Below are positions 1-8,281 of a stretch of DNA of 64,000 nucleotides, piece after piece. Within the stretch, counting starts at the first letter, position 1, and each line of letters begins with the position of its first letter. A program made the translations under genes and the position numbers. Location of the stretch: positions 17,174 through 81,173 of the forward strand of contig JBGTDA010000241.1 in the NCBI GenBank assembly GCA_041748555.1. The letters are read 5' to 3'. The notes beneath the pieces are model-generated. The model saw nothing but the letters and a program-made list of their open reading frames with translations. It was not told the origin of the DNA and ran no database searches. Origin of the DNA: Rhodonellum sp041748555. Lineage in GTDB: Bacteria > Bacteroidota > Bacteroidia > Cytophagales > Cyclobacteriaceae.

Positions 1-6
1 AATTCC

Positions 7-14
7 TAACTTTG
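7..14 (+). promoter_or_regulatory. Bacteroidota-type promoter core before rplC
   Basis: TAACTTTG matches the Bacteroidota -7 consensus TAnnTTTG and lies 63 bases before the rplC start. A weak hairpin (arms AAGGG at 26-30 and CCCTT at 46-50) follows in the leader. The -33 element would lie outside the window. It may be an internal promoter between rpsJ and rplC, which is an inference from motif and position. Confidence 0.5.
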
Positions 15-77
15 CAGTCCTTAAAAAGGGCCGCTGGGATTTAAACCCTTGAATTTAATTGTATTATATATCAGAAA

Positions 78-710
78 ATGTCTGGAATAATAGGTAGAAA
101 AGTAGGAATGACTAGCATTTTTAGTGCCGATGGACTGAATGTCGCATGCACGCTAATAGAAGCTGGTCCTTGTGTAGTTACACAAGTAAAAAATGTAGGA
201 TCAGACGGGTACAACGCAATTCAGTTGGCTTATGGTGAACGCAAAGAAAAAAACACACCTAAACCATTGATCGGCCACTTTAAAAAGGCAGGTACGACTC
301 CAAAGAAGAAAGTTGTTGAATTCAGAGACTTTAGGATCGAATTCGAAGGTCAAGTTGATCTTGGGAAGACGGTAAATGCCGGAGAGGTATTCATCGAAGG
401 AGACTTTGTGGATGCTATTGGGACATCTAAAGGTAAAGGTTTCCAAGGTGTTGTAAAACGCCATGGATTTGCCGGAGTAGGTGGTGCAACTCACGGTCAG
501 CACAACAGACAGAGACACCCCGGTTCCATTGGTGCATGTTCATGGCCATCCAGAGTATTCAAAGGAATGCGCATGGCAGGCAGAACAGGTGGAGACAGAG
601 TAAAAGTGATCAACTTAAGGGTTTTGAAAATTTATTCTGACAAGAATCTACTATTGGTAAGCGGTTCTGTACCTGGTCCAAAAAATTCTTTCGTTATTCT
701 AGAGAAGTAA
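78..710 (+). CDS. rplC: 50S ribosomal protein L3
   Basis: L3 of the large ribosomal subunit, which nucleates 23S rRNA folding near its 3' end and reaches towards the peptidyl transferase centre. The 210-residue product has the family length. It shows the conserved glycine-rich stretch HGFAGVGGATHGQHNRQRHP and the following GSIGACSWPSRVFKGMRMAG segment. The ATG at 78 gives the normal start MSGIIGRKVGMT. It is the first complete gene of the S10-type cluster in this window, and rplD begins four bases after its stop. rpsJ, normally just upstream, would lie outside the window. Confidence 0.98.
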   Translation: MSGIIGRKVGMTSIFSADGLNVACTLIEAGPCVVTQVKNVGSDGYNAIQLAYGERKEKNTPKPLIGHFKKAGTTPKKKVVEFRDFRIEFEGQVDLGKTVNAGEVFIEGDFVDAIGTSKGKGFQGVVKRHGFAGVGGATHGQHNRQRHPGSIGACSWPSRVFKGMRMAGRTGGDRVKVINLRVLKIYSDKNLLLVSGSVPGPKNSFVILEK

Positions 711-714
711 GAAA

Positions 715-1344
715 ATGGAATTAGCAGTATTTAAACATAACGGTGAAGACACAGGCAGAAAGATCAATCTTTCTGATGATATTTTTGCGATTGAAACTAA
801 CGATCACGCCATCTACCTTGACGTAAAGCAATATTTGGCAAACCAACGTCAAGGAACGCACAAATCAAAAGAGCGTAGTGAGATCGCCGGATCAACCAAA
901 AAGATCAAAAAGCAAAAAGGTACCGGAGGAGCAAGAGCAGGCTCCATTAAGTCTCCAATATTCAGAGGCGGAGGAAGAGTATTCGGTCCCAGACCAAGAG
1001 ATTATTCTTTTAAGCTCAATAAAAAGCTGAAGCAATTGGCAAGAAAATCTGCCCTTACTTATAAAGCAATAGACAGCTGTGTTTTGGTTTTGGAGAATAT
1101 TAATTTCGACGAACCACGGACTAAAGATTATAAAGCTATGTTAAGTGGACTTTCCTTGACAGATCAAAAAACGTTGTTGGTTCTAGCTGAGCCAAACAAA
1201 AATGTTTATTTGTCAAGCAAGAATCTTCAAAAAGCCAAAGTTGTCACTGTGAACGATTTGAATACATATCAATTGTTGCATGCGGACAAACTTATTTTAA
1301 GTGAAGATTCAGTAAGTATTTTGGAAACCCTTTTATTGAAGTAA
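715..1344 (+). CDS. rplD: 50S ribosomal protein L4
   Basis: L4 of the large subunit, with a globular body and an extended loop that lines the peptide exit tunnel. The 209-residue product carries the typical loop around residues 63-95, including KGTGGARAGSIKSPIFRGGG and GPRPRDYSFKLNKK. It lies in the tight S10 operon, four bases after rplC and four before rplW. In enteric bacteria L4 represses its own operon. No such leader can be judged here because the operon start is outside the window. Confidence 0.98.
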   Translation: MELAVFKHNGEDTGRKINLSDDIFAIETNDHAIYLDVKQYLANQRQGTHKSKERSEIAGSTKKIKKQKGTGGARAGSIKSPIFRGGGRVFGPRPRDYSFKLNKKLKQLARKSALTYKAIDSCVLVLENINFDEPRTKDYKAMLSGLSLTDQKTLLVLAEPNKNVYLSSKNLQKAKVVTVNDLNTYQLLHADKLILSEDSVSILETLLLK

Positions 1345-1348
1345 GAAG

Positions 1349-1636
1349 ATGGATATACTTAAAAAGCCTTTGATTACGGAAAAGATTTCTGCAATGAATG
1401 AAAAAGGTGTTTATGGTTTTATTGTTGAGAAAACAGCAAAGAAGCCGGAAATCAAGAAAGCCGTAGAAAAAATGTTTGGAGTGAAAGTAGTGGCAGTAAG
1501 AACCATGAGATACGCAGCCAAACATAAAACAAGATACACCAAAGCGAAAGTTGTTTCCGGATATACGAATGCTTTCAAAAAAGCAATAGTACAGGTAGCA
1601 GAAGGTGAAGTAATTGATTTTTATGGAGAAATTTAA
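1349..1636 (+). CDS. rplW: 50S ribosomal protein L23
   Basis: L23 sits at the exit of the ribosomal tunnel, where trigger factor and SRP dock. The 95-residue product begins MDILKKPLITEKISAM and has the conserved YGFIVEKTAKKPEIKKAVE and MFGVKV segments. The length is normal for the family. It is placed between rplD and rplB as in most bacteria, with 13 bases before rplB. Confidence 0.97.
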   Translation: MDILKKPLITEKISAMNEKGVYGFIVEKTAKKPEIKKAVEKMFGVKVVAVRTMRYAAKHKTRYTKAKVVSGYTNAFKKAIVQVAEGEVIDFYGEI

Positions 1637-1649
1637 TTGAATCATAATC

Positions 1650-2474
1650 ATGGCAGTTAGAAAATTAAAACCTGTAACCCCAGGGACCAGATTTAGAGTA
1701 GCTCCGGCATTTGATGAGATTACCTCTTCAAAGCCAGAAAAATCTCTTTTGGCTCCACTGAAAAAATCAGGTGGTAGAAATAACTCAGGAAAAATGACCG
1801 TCCGCTATATGGGTGGTGGTCATAAGCAAAGACTTAGAGTCGTTGATTTTAAGAGGAACAAGTTTGGAGTACCCGCAGTGGTAAAATCGGTTGAATATGA
1901 TCCCAACCGGACAGCACGATTAGCTTTGCTGTACTATGTTGACGGAGCTAAGGCATATATCATCGCTCCTGAAGGAATACAGGTCGGACAAACAATTGTG
2001 TCAGGAGAATCTGTAGCACCGGAAGTTGGAAATGCAATGCATTTAGTCAATATACCTTTGGGTACCATAGTTCATAACATTGAGTTGAAGCCTGGTAAGG
2101 GTGGTGCAATGGCCAGAAGTGCTGGAGGTTACGGACAGATTGTAGCGAGAGAAGGAAAATATGTGACTATCAAATTGCCTTCAGGCGAAATGAGATTGGT
2201 TTTGGGTGCATGCATGGCAACGGTTGGTACAGTTTCCAATGGAGATCACATGAACGTCAGATTAGGTAAAGCGGGTAGAAAGCGCTGGATGGGAAGAAGA
2301 CCTAGAACAAGAGGTGTAGCCATGAATCCTGTAGATCATCCGATGGGTGGTGGTGAAGGTAAGGCTTCGGGTGGACAACCTAGATCAAGAACAGGTCTGC
2401 TTTCTAAAGGAAAGAAAACAAGATCTACCAAGAAGTATTCAAATAAATTCATTATTAGCAAAAGATCTAAATAA
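1650..2474 (+). CDS. rplB: 50S ribosomal protein L2
   Basis: L2 is a primary 23S rRNA-binding protein needed for subunit association and peptidyl transferase activity. The 274-residue product matches the family length. It contains the C-terminal signature NPVDHPMGGGEGKASGG, including the conserved histidine, and ends in a basic tail (TRSTKKYSNKFIISKRSK). It sits between rplW and rpsS, with only two bases before rpsS. Confidence 0.98.
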   Translation: MAVRKLKPVTPGTRFRVAPAFDEITSSKPEKSLLAPLKKSGGRNNSGKMTVRYMGGGHKQRLRVVDFKRNKFGVPAVVKSVEYDPNRTARLALLYYVDGAKAYIIAPEGIQVGQTIVSGESVAPEVGNAMHLVNIPLGTIVHNIELKPGKGGAMARSAGGYGQIVAREGKYVTIKLPSGEMRLVLGACMATVGTVSNGDHMNVRLGKAGRKRWMGRRPRTRGVAMNPVDHPMGGGEGKASGGQPRSRTGLLSKGKKTRSTKKYSNKFIISKRSK

Positions 2475-2476
2475 TT

Positions 2477-2755
2477 ATGGCACGTTCATTAAAAAAAGGT
2501 CCTTATATAGAACATCACTTGTTAAAGAAAGTAGATGTAATGAACGAGTCCGGAAAAAAATCAGTCATCAAGACTTGGTCAAGAAGATCAATGATTTCCC
2601 CGGATTTTGTAGGCCATACCTTTGCTGTGCATAATGGCAATAAATTTATCCCTGTTTTTGTAACAGATAATATGGTAGGTCATAAACTTGGTGAATTTGC
2701 CCCCACTAGAAATTTTAGAGGTCACATTGCCAAAAAAGATAAAGGAAAGAGATAG
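2477..2755 (+). CDS. rpsS: 30S ribosomal protein S19
   Basis: S19 lies in the head of the small subunit and partners with S13 near the A-site finger. The 92-residue product begins MARSLKKGPYIEHHLLKKV and contains the hallmark HNGNKFIPVFVTDNMVGHKL and GEFAPTR segments. It has normal length and position, two bases after rplB and two before rplV. Confidence 0.98.
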   Translation: MARSLKKGPYIEHHLLKKVDVMNESGKKSVIKTWSRRSMISPDFVGHTFAVHNGNKFIPVFVTDNMVGHKLGEFAPTRNFRGHIAKKDKGKR

Positions 2756-2757
2756 TC

Positions 2758-3144
2758 ATGGAAGCGATAGCAAGGTTAAAAAATGTTCCTACATCTCCCC
2801 GCAAAATGCGGTTGGTAGCTGACCTGATAAGAGGACAAAGAGTAGGATATGCTCTCAGTATATTGAAATTTACACCCAATCATGCTGCTTTGAAATTGGA
2901 TAAACTTCTTCTTTCTGCTGTAGCCAATTGGCAGGCAAAAAATCCTGATGAGAAACTTGAAGATGCGGATTTGTATATCAAGACGATTATGGTAGATGGA
3001 GGTCGGATGCTGAAAAGACTTAGACCTGCTCCTCAGGGAAGAGCTCACAGAATTCGTAAAAGATCAAATCATGTAACGTTGATAGTTGATTCAATCAATG
3101 TTCAGGTTACCGCTGATGAAGTAGAAACAAAAGAAAATTCTTAA
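2758..3144 (+). CDS. rplV: 50S ribosomal protein L22
   Basis: L22 binds all domains of 23S rRNA, and its beta-hairpin lines the exit tunnel. The 128-residue product begins MEAIARLKNVPTSPRKMRLV. It has the tunnel-hairpin stretch GGRMLKRLRPAPQGRAHRIR followed by KRSNHVTLIV. It shows the typical length with a short acidic C-terminal extension (EVETKENS). It lies between rpsS and rpsC. Confidence 0.98.
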   Translation: MEAIARLKNVPTSPRKMRLVADLIRGQRVGYALSILKFTPNHAALKLDKLLLSAVANWQAKNPDEKLEDADLYIKTIMVDGGRMLKRLRPAPQGRAHRIRKRSNHVTLIVDSINVQVTADEVETKENS

Positions 3145-3153
3145 GATTAGACT

Positions 3154-3894
3154 ATGGGACAAAAAGTAAACCCTATTGGTTTCAGACTTGGTATAGTTAA
3201 AGGTTGGGATTCTAACTGGTATGGCGGGAAAGATTTTGCAGAGAAACTTATAGAGGATCAGCAAATCCGGAAGTATGTTATGGCCAGAATTCCAAAAGGA
3301 GGCATTTCAAAAATCATTATTGAGAGAACACTCAAGAGAATCACATTGACCATTCACACGGCCCGTCCGGGAGTTGTGATCGGTAAAGGTGGCGCAGAGG
3401 TTGACAAACTTAAAGAGGAACTCAAGAAGCTTACCAGTAAAGATGTTCAAATCAACATTTTTGAAATCAAACGTCCTGAAATGGATGCTAAATTGGTAGG
3501 TGAATCTATTGCTCAACAGCTTCAGGCTCGTATTTCTTTCCGAAGAGCGATGAAACAATCTATCGCTGCAACAATGAGAGTTGGTGCAGAAGGGATTAAA
3601 GTCAAACTTTCAGGCCGATTAGGTGGAGCAGAAATGGCAAGATCCGAGATGTATAAAGAGGGAAGAATTCCTCTGCATACTTTGAGAGCTGACATTGATT
3701 ACGCAATCTCCGAAGCCAATACCATATATGGTATTATTGGAATCAAGGTTTGGATATTCAAAGGAGAAGTATACGGTAAAAGAGATCTTTCTCCTAATAT
3801 CGGTGCTGCCAATGATCCGAAAGCTGCCAATGCCAGAGGTGGCGCCAACAAGCGCAGGGAAGGCGGCCCAAAAAGAAGAAAGAGAAATAGCTAA
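3154..3894 (+). CDS. rpsC: 30S ribosomal protein S3
   Basis: S3 forms part of the mRNA entry pore of the small subunit and has helicase-like activity there. The 246-residue product begins MGQKVNPIGFRLGIVKGWDS. A KH domain with GVVIGKGGAEVDKLKEEL lies near residues 73-90, followed by the C-terminal S3 domain (KVKLSGRLGGAEMARSE). A lysine/arginine-rich tail of about 30 residues (NARGGANKRREGGPKRRKR) ends the protein, as is common in Bacteroidota. It lies between rplV and rplP. Confidence 0.98.
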   Translation: MGQKVNPIGFRLGIVKGWDSNWYGGKDFAEKLIEDQQIRKYVMARIPKGGISKIIIERTLKRITLTIHTARPGVVIGKGGAEVDKLKEELKKLTSKDVQINIFEIKRPEMDAKLVGESIAQQLQARISFRRAMKQSIAATMRVGAEGIKVKLSGRLGGAEMARSEMYKEGRIPLHTLRADIDYAISEANTIYGIIGIKVWIFKGEVYGKRDLSPNIGAANDPKAANARGGANKRREGGPKRRKRNS

Positions 3895-3916
3895 TTTTCA
3901 CCTTAAGTGAGAAATC

Positions 3917-4339
3917 ATGTTACAGCCAAAAAGAACTAAATATAGAAAAATGCACAAGGGTCGAGTCAAAGGCGTGGCGCAAAGAGGGCATACGCTCGCT
4001 TTCGGCAACTTTGGCATAAAATCCCTTGAACCTGGATGGATCACATCCCGCCAGATAGAGGCCGCTCGTATCGCAATGACGAGGGCAATGAAGAGAGACG
4101 GTCAGGTGTGGATCAGGATTTTTCCTGACAAGCCAATCACCAAAAAACCTGCAGAGGTCCGTATGGGTAAAGGTAAAGGTGCTCCTGAATACTGGGTTGC
4201 CGTTATCAAACCGGGAACAATCCTTTTCGAAGCAACCGGCGTTAGTTTAGAAACTGCCCAGGAAGCTTTAAGGTTAGCCCAACAAAAACTTCCAGTGAGT
4301 ACAAAATTTGTGGTGCGTAGAGATTACGCTGAATTATAA
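3917..4339 (+). CDS. rplP: 50S ribosomal protein L16
   Basis: L16 organises the A-site region of the large subunit. The 140-residue product begins MLQPKRTKYRKMHKGRVKG and has the conserved RGHTLAFGNFGIKSLEPGWI and MGKGKGAPEYWVAVIKPGTI segments. The length is normal. The 22-base gap after rpsC is the widest so far in the operon, and rpmC follows after four bases. Confidence 0.98.
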   Translation: MLQPKRTKYRKMHKGRVKGVAQRGHTLAFGNFGIKSLEPGWITSRQIEAARIAMTRAMKRDGQVWIRIFPDKPITKKPAEVRMGKGKGAPEYWVAVIKPGTILFEATGVSLETAQEALRLAQQKLPVSTKFVVRRDYAEL

Positions 4340-4343
4340 TACT

Positions 4344-4544
4344 ATGAAAAACTCGGAAATAAGATCACTTTCAGAAAGTGAAATCCAAGAGCGTATTGTA
4401 GCTGAGCAGGAAAATATGACAAGATTACGCTTTGCTCATGCTATTTCTCCTATAGAGAACCCTAATAAAATCAGAGAGACAAAGCGTTTTATCGCAAGAT
4501 TGAAAACTGCTTTGAATGCGAAACAACTTGCTAAACAAGAATAA
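4344..4544 (+). CDS. rpmC: 50S ribosomal protein L29
   Basis: L29 sits near the tunnel exit beside L23. I chose the ATG at 4344 (MKNSEIRSLSESEIQERI), which gives 66 residues, the family norm. An upstream in-frame TTG would overlap rplP. The two-helix hairpin character is visible in RFAHAISPIENPNKIRETKR followed by a helical tail. rpsQ begins one base after its stop. Confidence 0.96.
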   Translation: MKNSEIRSLSESEIQERIVAEQENMTRLRFAHAISPIENPNKIRETKRFIARLKTALNAKQLAKQE

Positions 4545-4545
4545 A

Positions 4546-4809
4546 ATGGCTACTACTGAGAGGAATCTACGTAAAGAAAGAATTGGAAAAGTAGTTAGCA
4601 ACAAAATGGAGAAATCCGCTACCGTTGCCGTAGAAAGAAAGGTGAAGCACCCGATTTACGGTAAATTTGTTGCCAAGACTACAAAATTTATGGTTCATGA
4701 CGAGAACAACGAGTGTAATCCAGGTGACCTCGTGAAGATAAGTGAGACTCGTCCGCTGAGTAAAAACAAGCGTTGGAGAATAGTAGAAATTTTAGAAAAG
4801 GCTAAGTAA
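4546..4809 (+). CDS. rpsQ: 30S ribosomal protein S17
   Basis: S17 is a primary 16S rRNA-binding OB-fold protein. I chose the ATG at 4546 (MATTERNLRKERIGKVVSNK), giving 87 residues, which is normal. An upstream in-frame start would run into rpmC. Family segments are MEKSATVAVERKVKHPIYGK and GDLVKISETRPLSKNKRWR. Its stop overlaps the rplN ATG by one base (TAATG), suggesting coupled translation. Confidence 0.97.
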   Translation: MATTERNLRKERIGKVVSNKMEKSATVAVERKVKHPIYGKFVAKTTKFMVHDENNECNPGDLVKISETRPLSKNKRWRIVEILEKAK

Positions 4810-5177
4810 TGATACAACAAGAATCCAGACTGAGTGTAGCGGATAATTCAGGTGCCAAAGTGGTTCTTGTTATTCGTGTATTGGGAGGAACCAAAAAAAG
4901 GTATGCCTCTATTGGTGATAAAGTTGTAGTAACTGTAAAATCAGCCCTTTCCTCCAGTAGCATGAAAAAAGGTACCGTTTCCAAAGCGGTGATTGTGAGA
5001 ACGAGGAAAGAAATCAGAAGAAAAGACGGCTCATATATTCGATTTGAAGATAATGCTGCGGTTCTTCTGAACAACAATGATGAGCCAAGGGGTACACGTA
5101 TTTTTGGTCCAGTTGCTAGGGAATTGAGAGAAAAGCAGTTTATGAAAATTGTATCCTTGGCCCCAGAAGTATTATAA
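4809..5177 (+). CDS. rplN: 50S ribosomal protein L14
   Basis: L14 contributes to the intersubunit bridge and the GTPase-facing side of the large subunit. The 122-residue product starts MIQQESRLSVADNSGAKVV and has the conserved IRKDG-type segment (KEIRRKDGSYIRFEDNAAVL) and GTRIFGPVARELRE. Its ATG overlaps the last base of rpsQ. It leads the spc-type half of the cluster. Confidence 0.98.
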   Translation: MIQQESRLSVADNSGAKVVLVIRVLGGTKKRYASIGDKVVVTVKSALSSSSMKKGTVSKAVIVRTRKEIRRKDGSYIRFEDNAAVLLNNNDEPRGTRIFGPVARELREKQFMKIVSLAPEVL

Positions 5178-5179
5178 TT

Positions 5180-5524
5180 ATGGAAAGAAAATTTAATAAG
5201 CAAGCAAAATTGCACGTCAAAACCGGTGATACTGTAAAAGTGATCTCAGGCGATGAAAAAGGCAAGACAGGCAAAATTCTTTCGGTAAACCGTGAGAAAA
5301 GAAAAGCTATTGTGGAAGGTCTTAACATGGTAACAAAACATGTTAAACCTACTGCGACAAGCCCTCAGGGAGGCATCGAAAAGAAAGAAGCTTTACTTCA
5401 TATAAGTAACCTGATGTTGGTGGATCCAAAAACAGGAGAAGCTACCAAAACAGGTCGTAAACTTAATGAAAACAATAAATTAGTGAGGTATTCTAAGAAA
5501 ACCGGGGAGGTAATCAATGGCTAA
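5180..5524 (+). CDS. rplX: 50S ribosomal protein L24
   Basis: L24 starts assembly of the large subunit. The 114-residue product has the KOW motif in VKTGDTVKVISGDEKGKTGK followed by VEGLNMVTKHVKPT. The length is slightly longer than the enteric form and usual for this phylum. It overlaps the rplE start by eight bases. Confidence 0.97.
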   Translation: MERKFNKQAKLHVKTGDTVKVISGDEKGKTGKILSVNREKRKAIVEGLNMVTKHVKPTATSPQGGIEKKEALLHISNLMLVDPKTGEATKTGRKLNENNKLVRYSKKTGEVING

Positions 5525-6077
5525 TCCTAGAGCGAAAGAAAAATATTTGTCCGAAATTTCCCCTTCTTTGAAGGAGAAATTTCAGTATAAATCGGTGATG
5601 CAAGTGCCTAAGCTTACGAAGATAGTTCTTAATAAGGGTATCGGAGCAGCAGTTGCAGATAAGAAGTTGGTTGATCAGGGAGTGGAAGAGCTTTCATTGA
5701 TCACCGGTCAAAGAGCTGTAGCAACAAAGGCAAAAAATTCTATCTCAAATTTTAAATTAAGGGAGGATATGCCAATCGGAGCTAAAGTTACTTTAAGAGG
5801 CAATAGAATGTATGAGTTTCTTGATAGATTGACATCTGTGGCCCTTCCTAGGGTAAGAGATTTCAAAGGAATCAGCGATAAAGGGTTTGACGGAAGGGGT
5901 AATTATACTTTAGGTGTAACAGAACAGATCATTTTTCCGGAAATCAGTATAGAAAAGGTCAATAGAATCTCTGGTATGGACATCACATTTGTGACTACAG
6001 CTAATACCGATGAGGAGAGCTATGCATTATTGAAAGCTTTCGGTATGCCTTTCGTAAACAAAAATAATCCAGAATAA
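5517..6077 (+). CDS. rplE: 50S ribosomal protein L5
   Basis: L5 binds 5S rRNA and contacts the P-site tRNA elbow. The 186-residue product contains PKLTKIVLNKGIG, the loop GQRAVATKAKNSISNFKLRE, and the C-terminal GVTEQIIFPEI. The length is normal. It starts inside the 3' end of rplX and is followed one base later by rpsN. Confidence 0.98.
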   Translation: MANPRAKEKYLSEISPSLKEKFQYKSVMQVPKLTKIVLNKGIGAAVADKKLVDQGVEELSLITGQRAVATKAKNSISNFKLREDMPIGAKVTLRGNRMYEFLDRLTSVALPRVRDFKGISDKGFDGRGNYTLGVTEQIIFPEISIEKVNRISGMDITFVTTANTDEESYALLKAFGMPFVNKNNPE

Positions 6078-6078
6078 T

Positions 6079-6348
6079 ATGGCAAGAGAGTCATTAAAAG
6101 CTCGAGATAGAAAAAGAGAACGTCTTGTGGCCAAGTACGCAAAAAAGCGAGCAGAATTGAAAGCTGCTGGTGATTTTTTAGGTTTGGATAAACTTCCTAA
6201 AAATTCATCACCTGTAAGGTTGCATAGCAGATGTAAGCTTACCGGTCGTCCGAGAGGTTACATGAGAAAATTCGGTATCAACAGGGTTACTTTTAGGGAA
6301 ATGGCCTCATCAGGCAAAATCCCAGGCGTGACAAAATCGAGCTGGTAA
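6079..6348 (+). CDS. rpsN: 30S ribosomal protein S14 (non-zinc type)
   Basis: S14 lies in the head of the small subunit. The 89-residue product is the longer form without the CxxC...CxxC zinc site. Only a single cysteine is present, in LHSRCKLTGRPRGYMRKFGI. The C-terminus GKIPGVTKSSW is typical. Unlike other junctions in the operon, an 83-base gap follows before rpsH, holding a promoter core and a hairpin. Confidence 0.97.
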   Translation: MARESLKARDRKRERLVAKYAKKRAELKAAGDFLGLDKLPKNSSPVRLHSRCKLTGRPRGYMRKFGINRVTFREMASSGKIPGVTKSSW

Positions 6349-6385
6349 TAATCAGATTAAAGTTTTTATTCTAAAAATCAATGTG

Positions 6386-6413
6386 TAACTTTGCACGCCC
6401 GTTACGGGTGCGC
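6386..6413 (+). promoter_or_regulatory. Internal promoter core and 5' hairpin upstream of rpsH
   Basis: TAACTTTG at 6386-6393 matches the Bacteroidota -7 element. It runs straight into a GC-rich stem-loop at 6393-6413 (arms GCACGCCCG and CGGGTGCGC, loop TTA, one A-C mismatch and one G-T pair). The -33 position is T-rich without a clear TTG. This would place the hairpin at the very 5' end of an rpsH transcript. Promoter function and any autoregulatory role are inference. Confidence 0.55.
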
Positions 6414-6431
6414 AGTTAGACTTATATAAAT

Positions 6432-6827
6432 ATGACTGATCCAATAGCCGATTATCTAACCCGATTGAGAAATGCCATTAAGGCTACTCATCGAATTGTA
6501 GAGATACCAGCCTCAAATATCAAGAAGGAAATGACAAAAGTGCTTCATGATAAAGGATATATTCAAAACTATAAATTTGAAGATAATGGTCCCCAGGGAT
6601 CTATCAAAATAGCTTTGAAATACAATCCATCAACAAAGCAAAATGCTATTGTCAATCTGACTAGAATTAGTAAGCCAGGTCTTAGAAAATATGTAAAACA
6701 TGACAATTTGCCAAGAGTAATCAACGGACTCGGAGTTGCCATTGTTTCCACCTCTAAAGGTGTCATGACCGATAAAGAAGCCCGTACTCAGGGTATCGGT
6801 GGTGAAGTACTTTGTTACGTATATTAA
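6432..6827 (+). CDS. rpsH: 30S ribosomal protein S8
   Basis: S8 is a primary 16S rRNA-binding protein of the central domain, and in enteric bacteria it represses the spc operon. The 131-residue product starts MTDPIADYLTRLRNAIKATH and ends with the usual GVMTDKEARTQGIGGEVLCY segment. It follows the longest gap in the cluster, where a promoter core and a hairpin lie at 6386-6413. This raises the possibility of separate control from here on. Confidence 0.98.
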   Translation: MTDPIADYLTRLRNAIKATHRIVEIPASNIKKEMTKVLHDKGYIQNYKFEDNGPQGSIKIALKYNPSTKQNAIVNLTRISKPGLRKYVKHDNLPRVINGLGVAIVSTSKGVMTDKEARTQGIGGEVLCYVY

Positions 6828-6836
6828 TTAACCGTT

Positions 6837-7394
6837 ATGTCTAGAATAGGTAAAAAACCAATAAATCTACCGGCGGGTGTTACCGTAGACGTGTCAGCAC
6901 ATAATACTGTCACTGTTAAAGGTCCCAAGGGTACGCTCACTCAGGATGTGAATCCCGATATCACCGTTGAGCTTGAAGACAGCAAAGTTGTTTTGAACAG
7001 GCCCACGGATTCAAAAAGACATAAATCCCTTCATGGTCTATATAGATCATTGATCAACAATATGATCATTGGAGTATCCGAGGGATATAAAAAGAATCTT
7101 GAATTGGTAGGTGTGGGCTACAAAGCCACAAATCAAGGACAAGTATTAGAACTTGCTTTAGGTTATTCCCACAACATATATTTTGCATTGCCTGAATCCA
7201 TTTCTTTAAAGACTGAAACTCCGAAAGGTAAAAACCCTTTGGTAAGTTTAGAAGGGATAGATAAAGAATTAATAGGACAGGTAGCTGCCAAGATTAAATC
7301 CCTACGTAAAGTAGAACCTTACAAAGGTAAAGGTATACGCTGCGTCGGCGAGGTTGTAAGACGTAAGGCTGGTAAAACCGCAAGTAAAAAATAA
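6837..7394 (+). CDS. rplF: 50S ribosomal protein L6
   Basis: L6 lies near the factor-binding centre at the base of the stalk. The 185-residue product begins MSRIGKKPINLPAGVTVDV and has the two repeated L6 domains. The C-terminal signature VEPYKGKGIRCVGEVVRRK is present. It has normal length and lies nine bases after rpsH. Confidence 0.98.
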   Translation: MSRIGKKPINLPAGVTVDVSAHNTVTVKGPKGTLTQDVNPDITVELEDSKVVLNRPTDSKRHKSLHGLYRSLINNMIIGVSEGYKKNLELVGVGYKATNQGQVLELALGYSHNIYFALPESISLKTETPKGKNPLVSLEGIDKELIGQVAAKIKSLRKVEPYKGKGIRCVGEVVRRKAGKTASKK

Positions 7395-7399
7395 TTAAG

Positions 7400-7750
7400 A
7401 TGGCTTTTAATAAGAATTTTAGAAGACTCAGAATCAAAAAAAGTATCCGTAGAAAAATTTCGGGAACTGATTCTAGACCGCGTTTGTCAGTATTTAAAAG
7501 CAATACTGGTATTTACGCCCAATTGGTTGATGACCTTAAAGGTCATACTCTGGCACATGCATCTTCCAAAGAACTTGGAGCAAAAGCAAATACTGTTATT
7601 TCCGTTTCAAATGAAGTTGGTAAGAAATTGGCTGAAAGAGCTGTTGCAAATGGAGTTACTGAAGTTGTTTTTGACAGAAGTGGCTACTTATATCATGGTA
7701 ATGTTAAAGCTCTCGCCGATGGTGCAAGAGAAGGTGGCCTTAAATTTTAA
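7400..7750 (+). CDS. rplR: 50S ribosomal protein L18
   Basis: L18 binds 5S rRNA together with L5. The 116-residue product has the basic N-terminus (NKNFRRLRIKKSIRRKISGT), then RPRLSVFKSNTGIYAQLVDD, and ends with VKALADGAREGGLKF, all as expected for the family. It lies between rplF and rpsE. Confidence 0.98.
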   Translation: MAFNKNFRRLRIKKSIRRKISGTDSRPRLSVFKSNTGIYAQLVDDLKGHTLAHASSKELGAKANTVISVSNEVGKKLAERAVANGVTEVVFDRSGYLYHGNVKALADGAREGGLKF

Positions 7751-7758
7751 TTGATATT

Positions 7759-8277
7759 ATGTCTCAAATAAGAAAAAAACCCATCAGGGCGACAGATACC
7801 GAGCTTAAAGAAAAAGTTGTTGCGATCAATCGTGTTGCAAAGGTGGTTAAAGGTGGTAGAAGGTTTTCCTTTTCCGCAATTGTAGTCGTAGGCGATGGTA
7901 ACGGTGTCGTGGGTTATGGATTAGGTAAGGCCAATGAGGTAACTGATGCCATCACCAAAGGAATCGAAGACGCTAAAAAGAATTTGGTTAAAGTTCCAAT
8001 TTTAAGAGGAACAATACCCCATCACCAAATTGGAAAATTCGGAGGTGGATTCGTTTTGATCAAGCCGGGAGCTCCCGGTACCGGTGTTATTGCCGGTGGT
8101 GCAATGCGTGCTGTACTGGAAAGTGCAGGAGTCACTGATGTCTTGGCAAAATCAAAAGGCTCATCAAATCCTCATAATGTGGTAAAAGCTACTATAGATG
8201 CATTGATGCAATTAAGAGATGCTATAACCGTTTCTCAACAACGAGGTGTGAAAATGTCTAAAGTTTTTAACGGATAA
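7759..8277 (+). CDS. rpsE: 30S ribosomal protein S5
   Basis: S5 takes part in decoding accuracy and, with S3 and S4, forms the mRNA entry ring. The 172-residue product shows the double-stranded-RNA-binding segment GGRRFSFSAIVVVGDGNGVV and GYGLGKANEVTDAI. The C-terminal domain contains GSSNPHNVVKATIDAL. It has normal length and position. Confidence 0.98.
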   Translation: MSQIRKKPIRATDTELKEKVVAINRVAKVVKGGRRFSFSAIVVVGDGNGVVGYGLGKANEVTDAITKGIEDAKKNLVKVPILRGTIPHHQIGKFGGGFVLIKPGAPGTGVIAGGAMRAVLESAGVTDVLAKSKGSSNPHNVVKATIDALMQLRDAITVSQQRGVKMSKVFNG

Positions 8278-8281
8278 GAAG

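Noticed and set aside
2347..2634. A 95-residue plus-strand frame across the rplB/rpsS junction
   Set aside because: It overlaps two certain ribosomal genes in another frame and has no family features.
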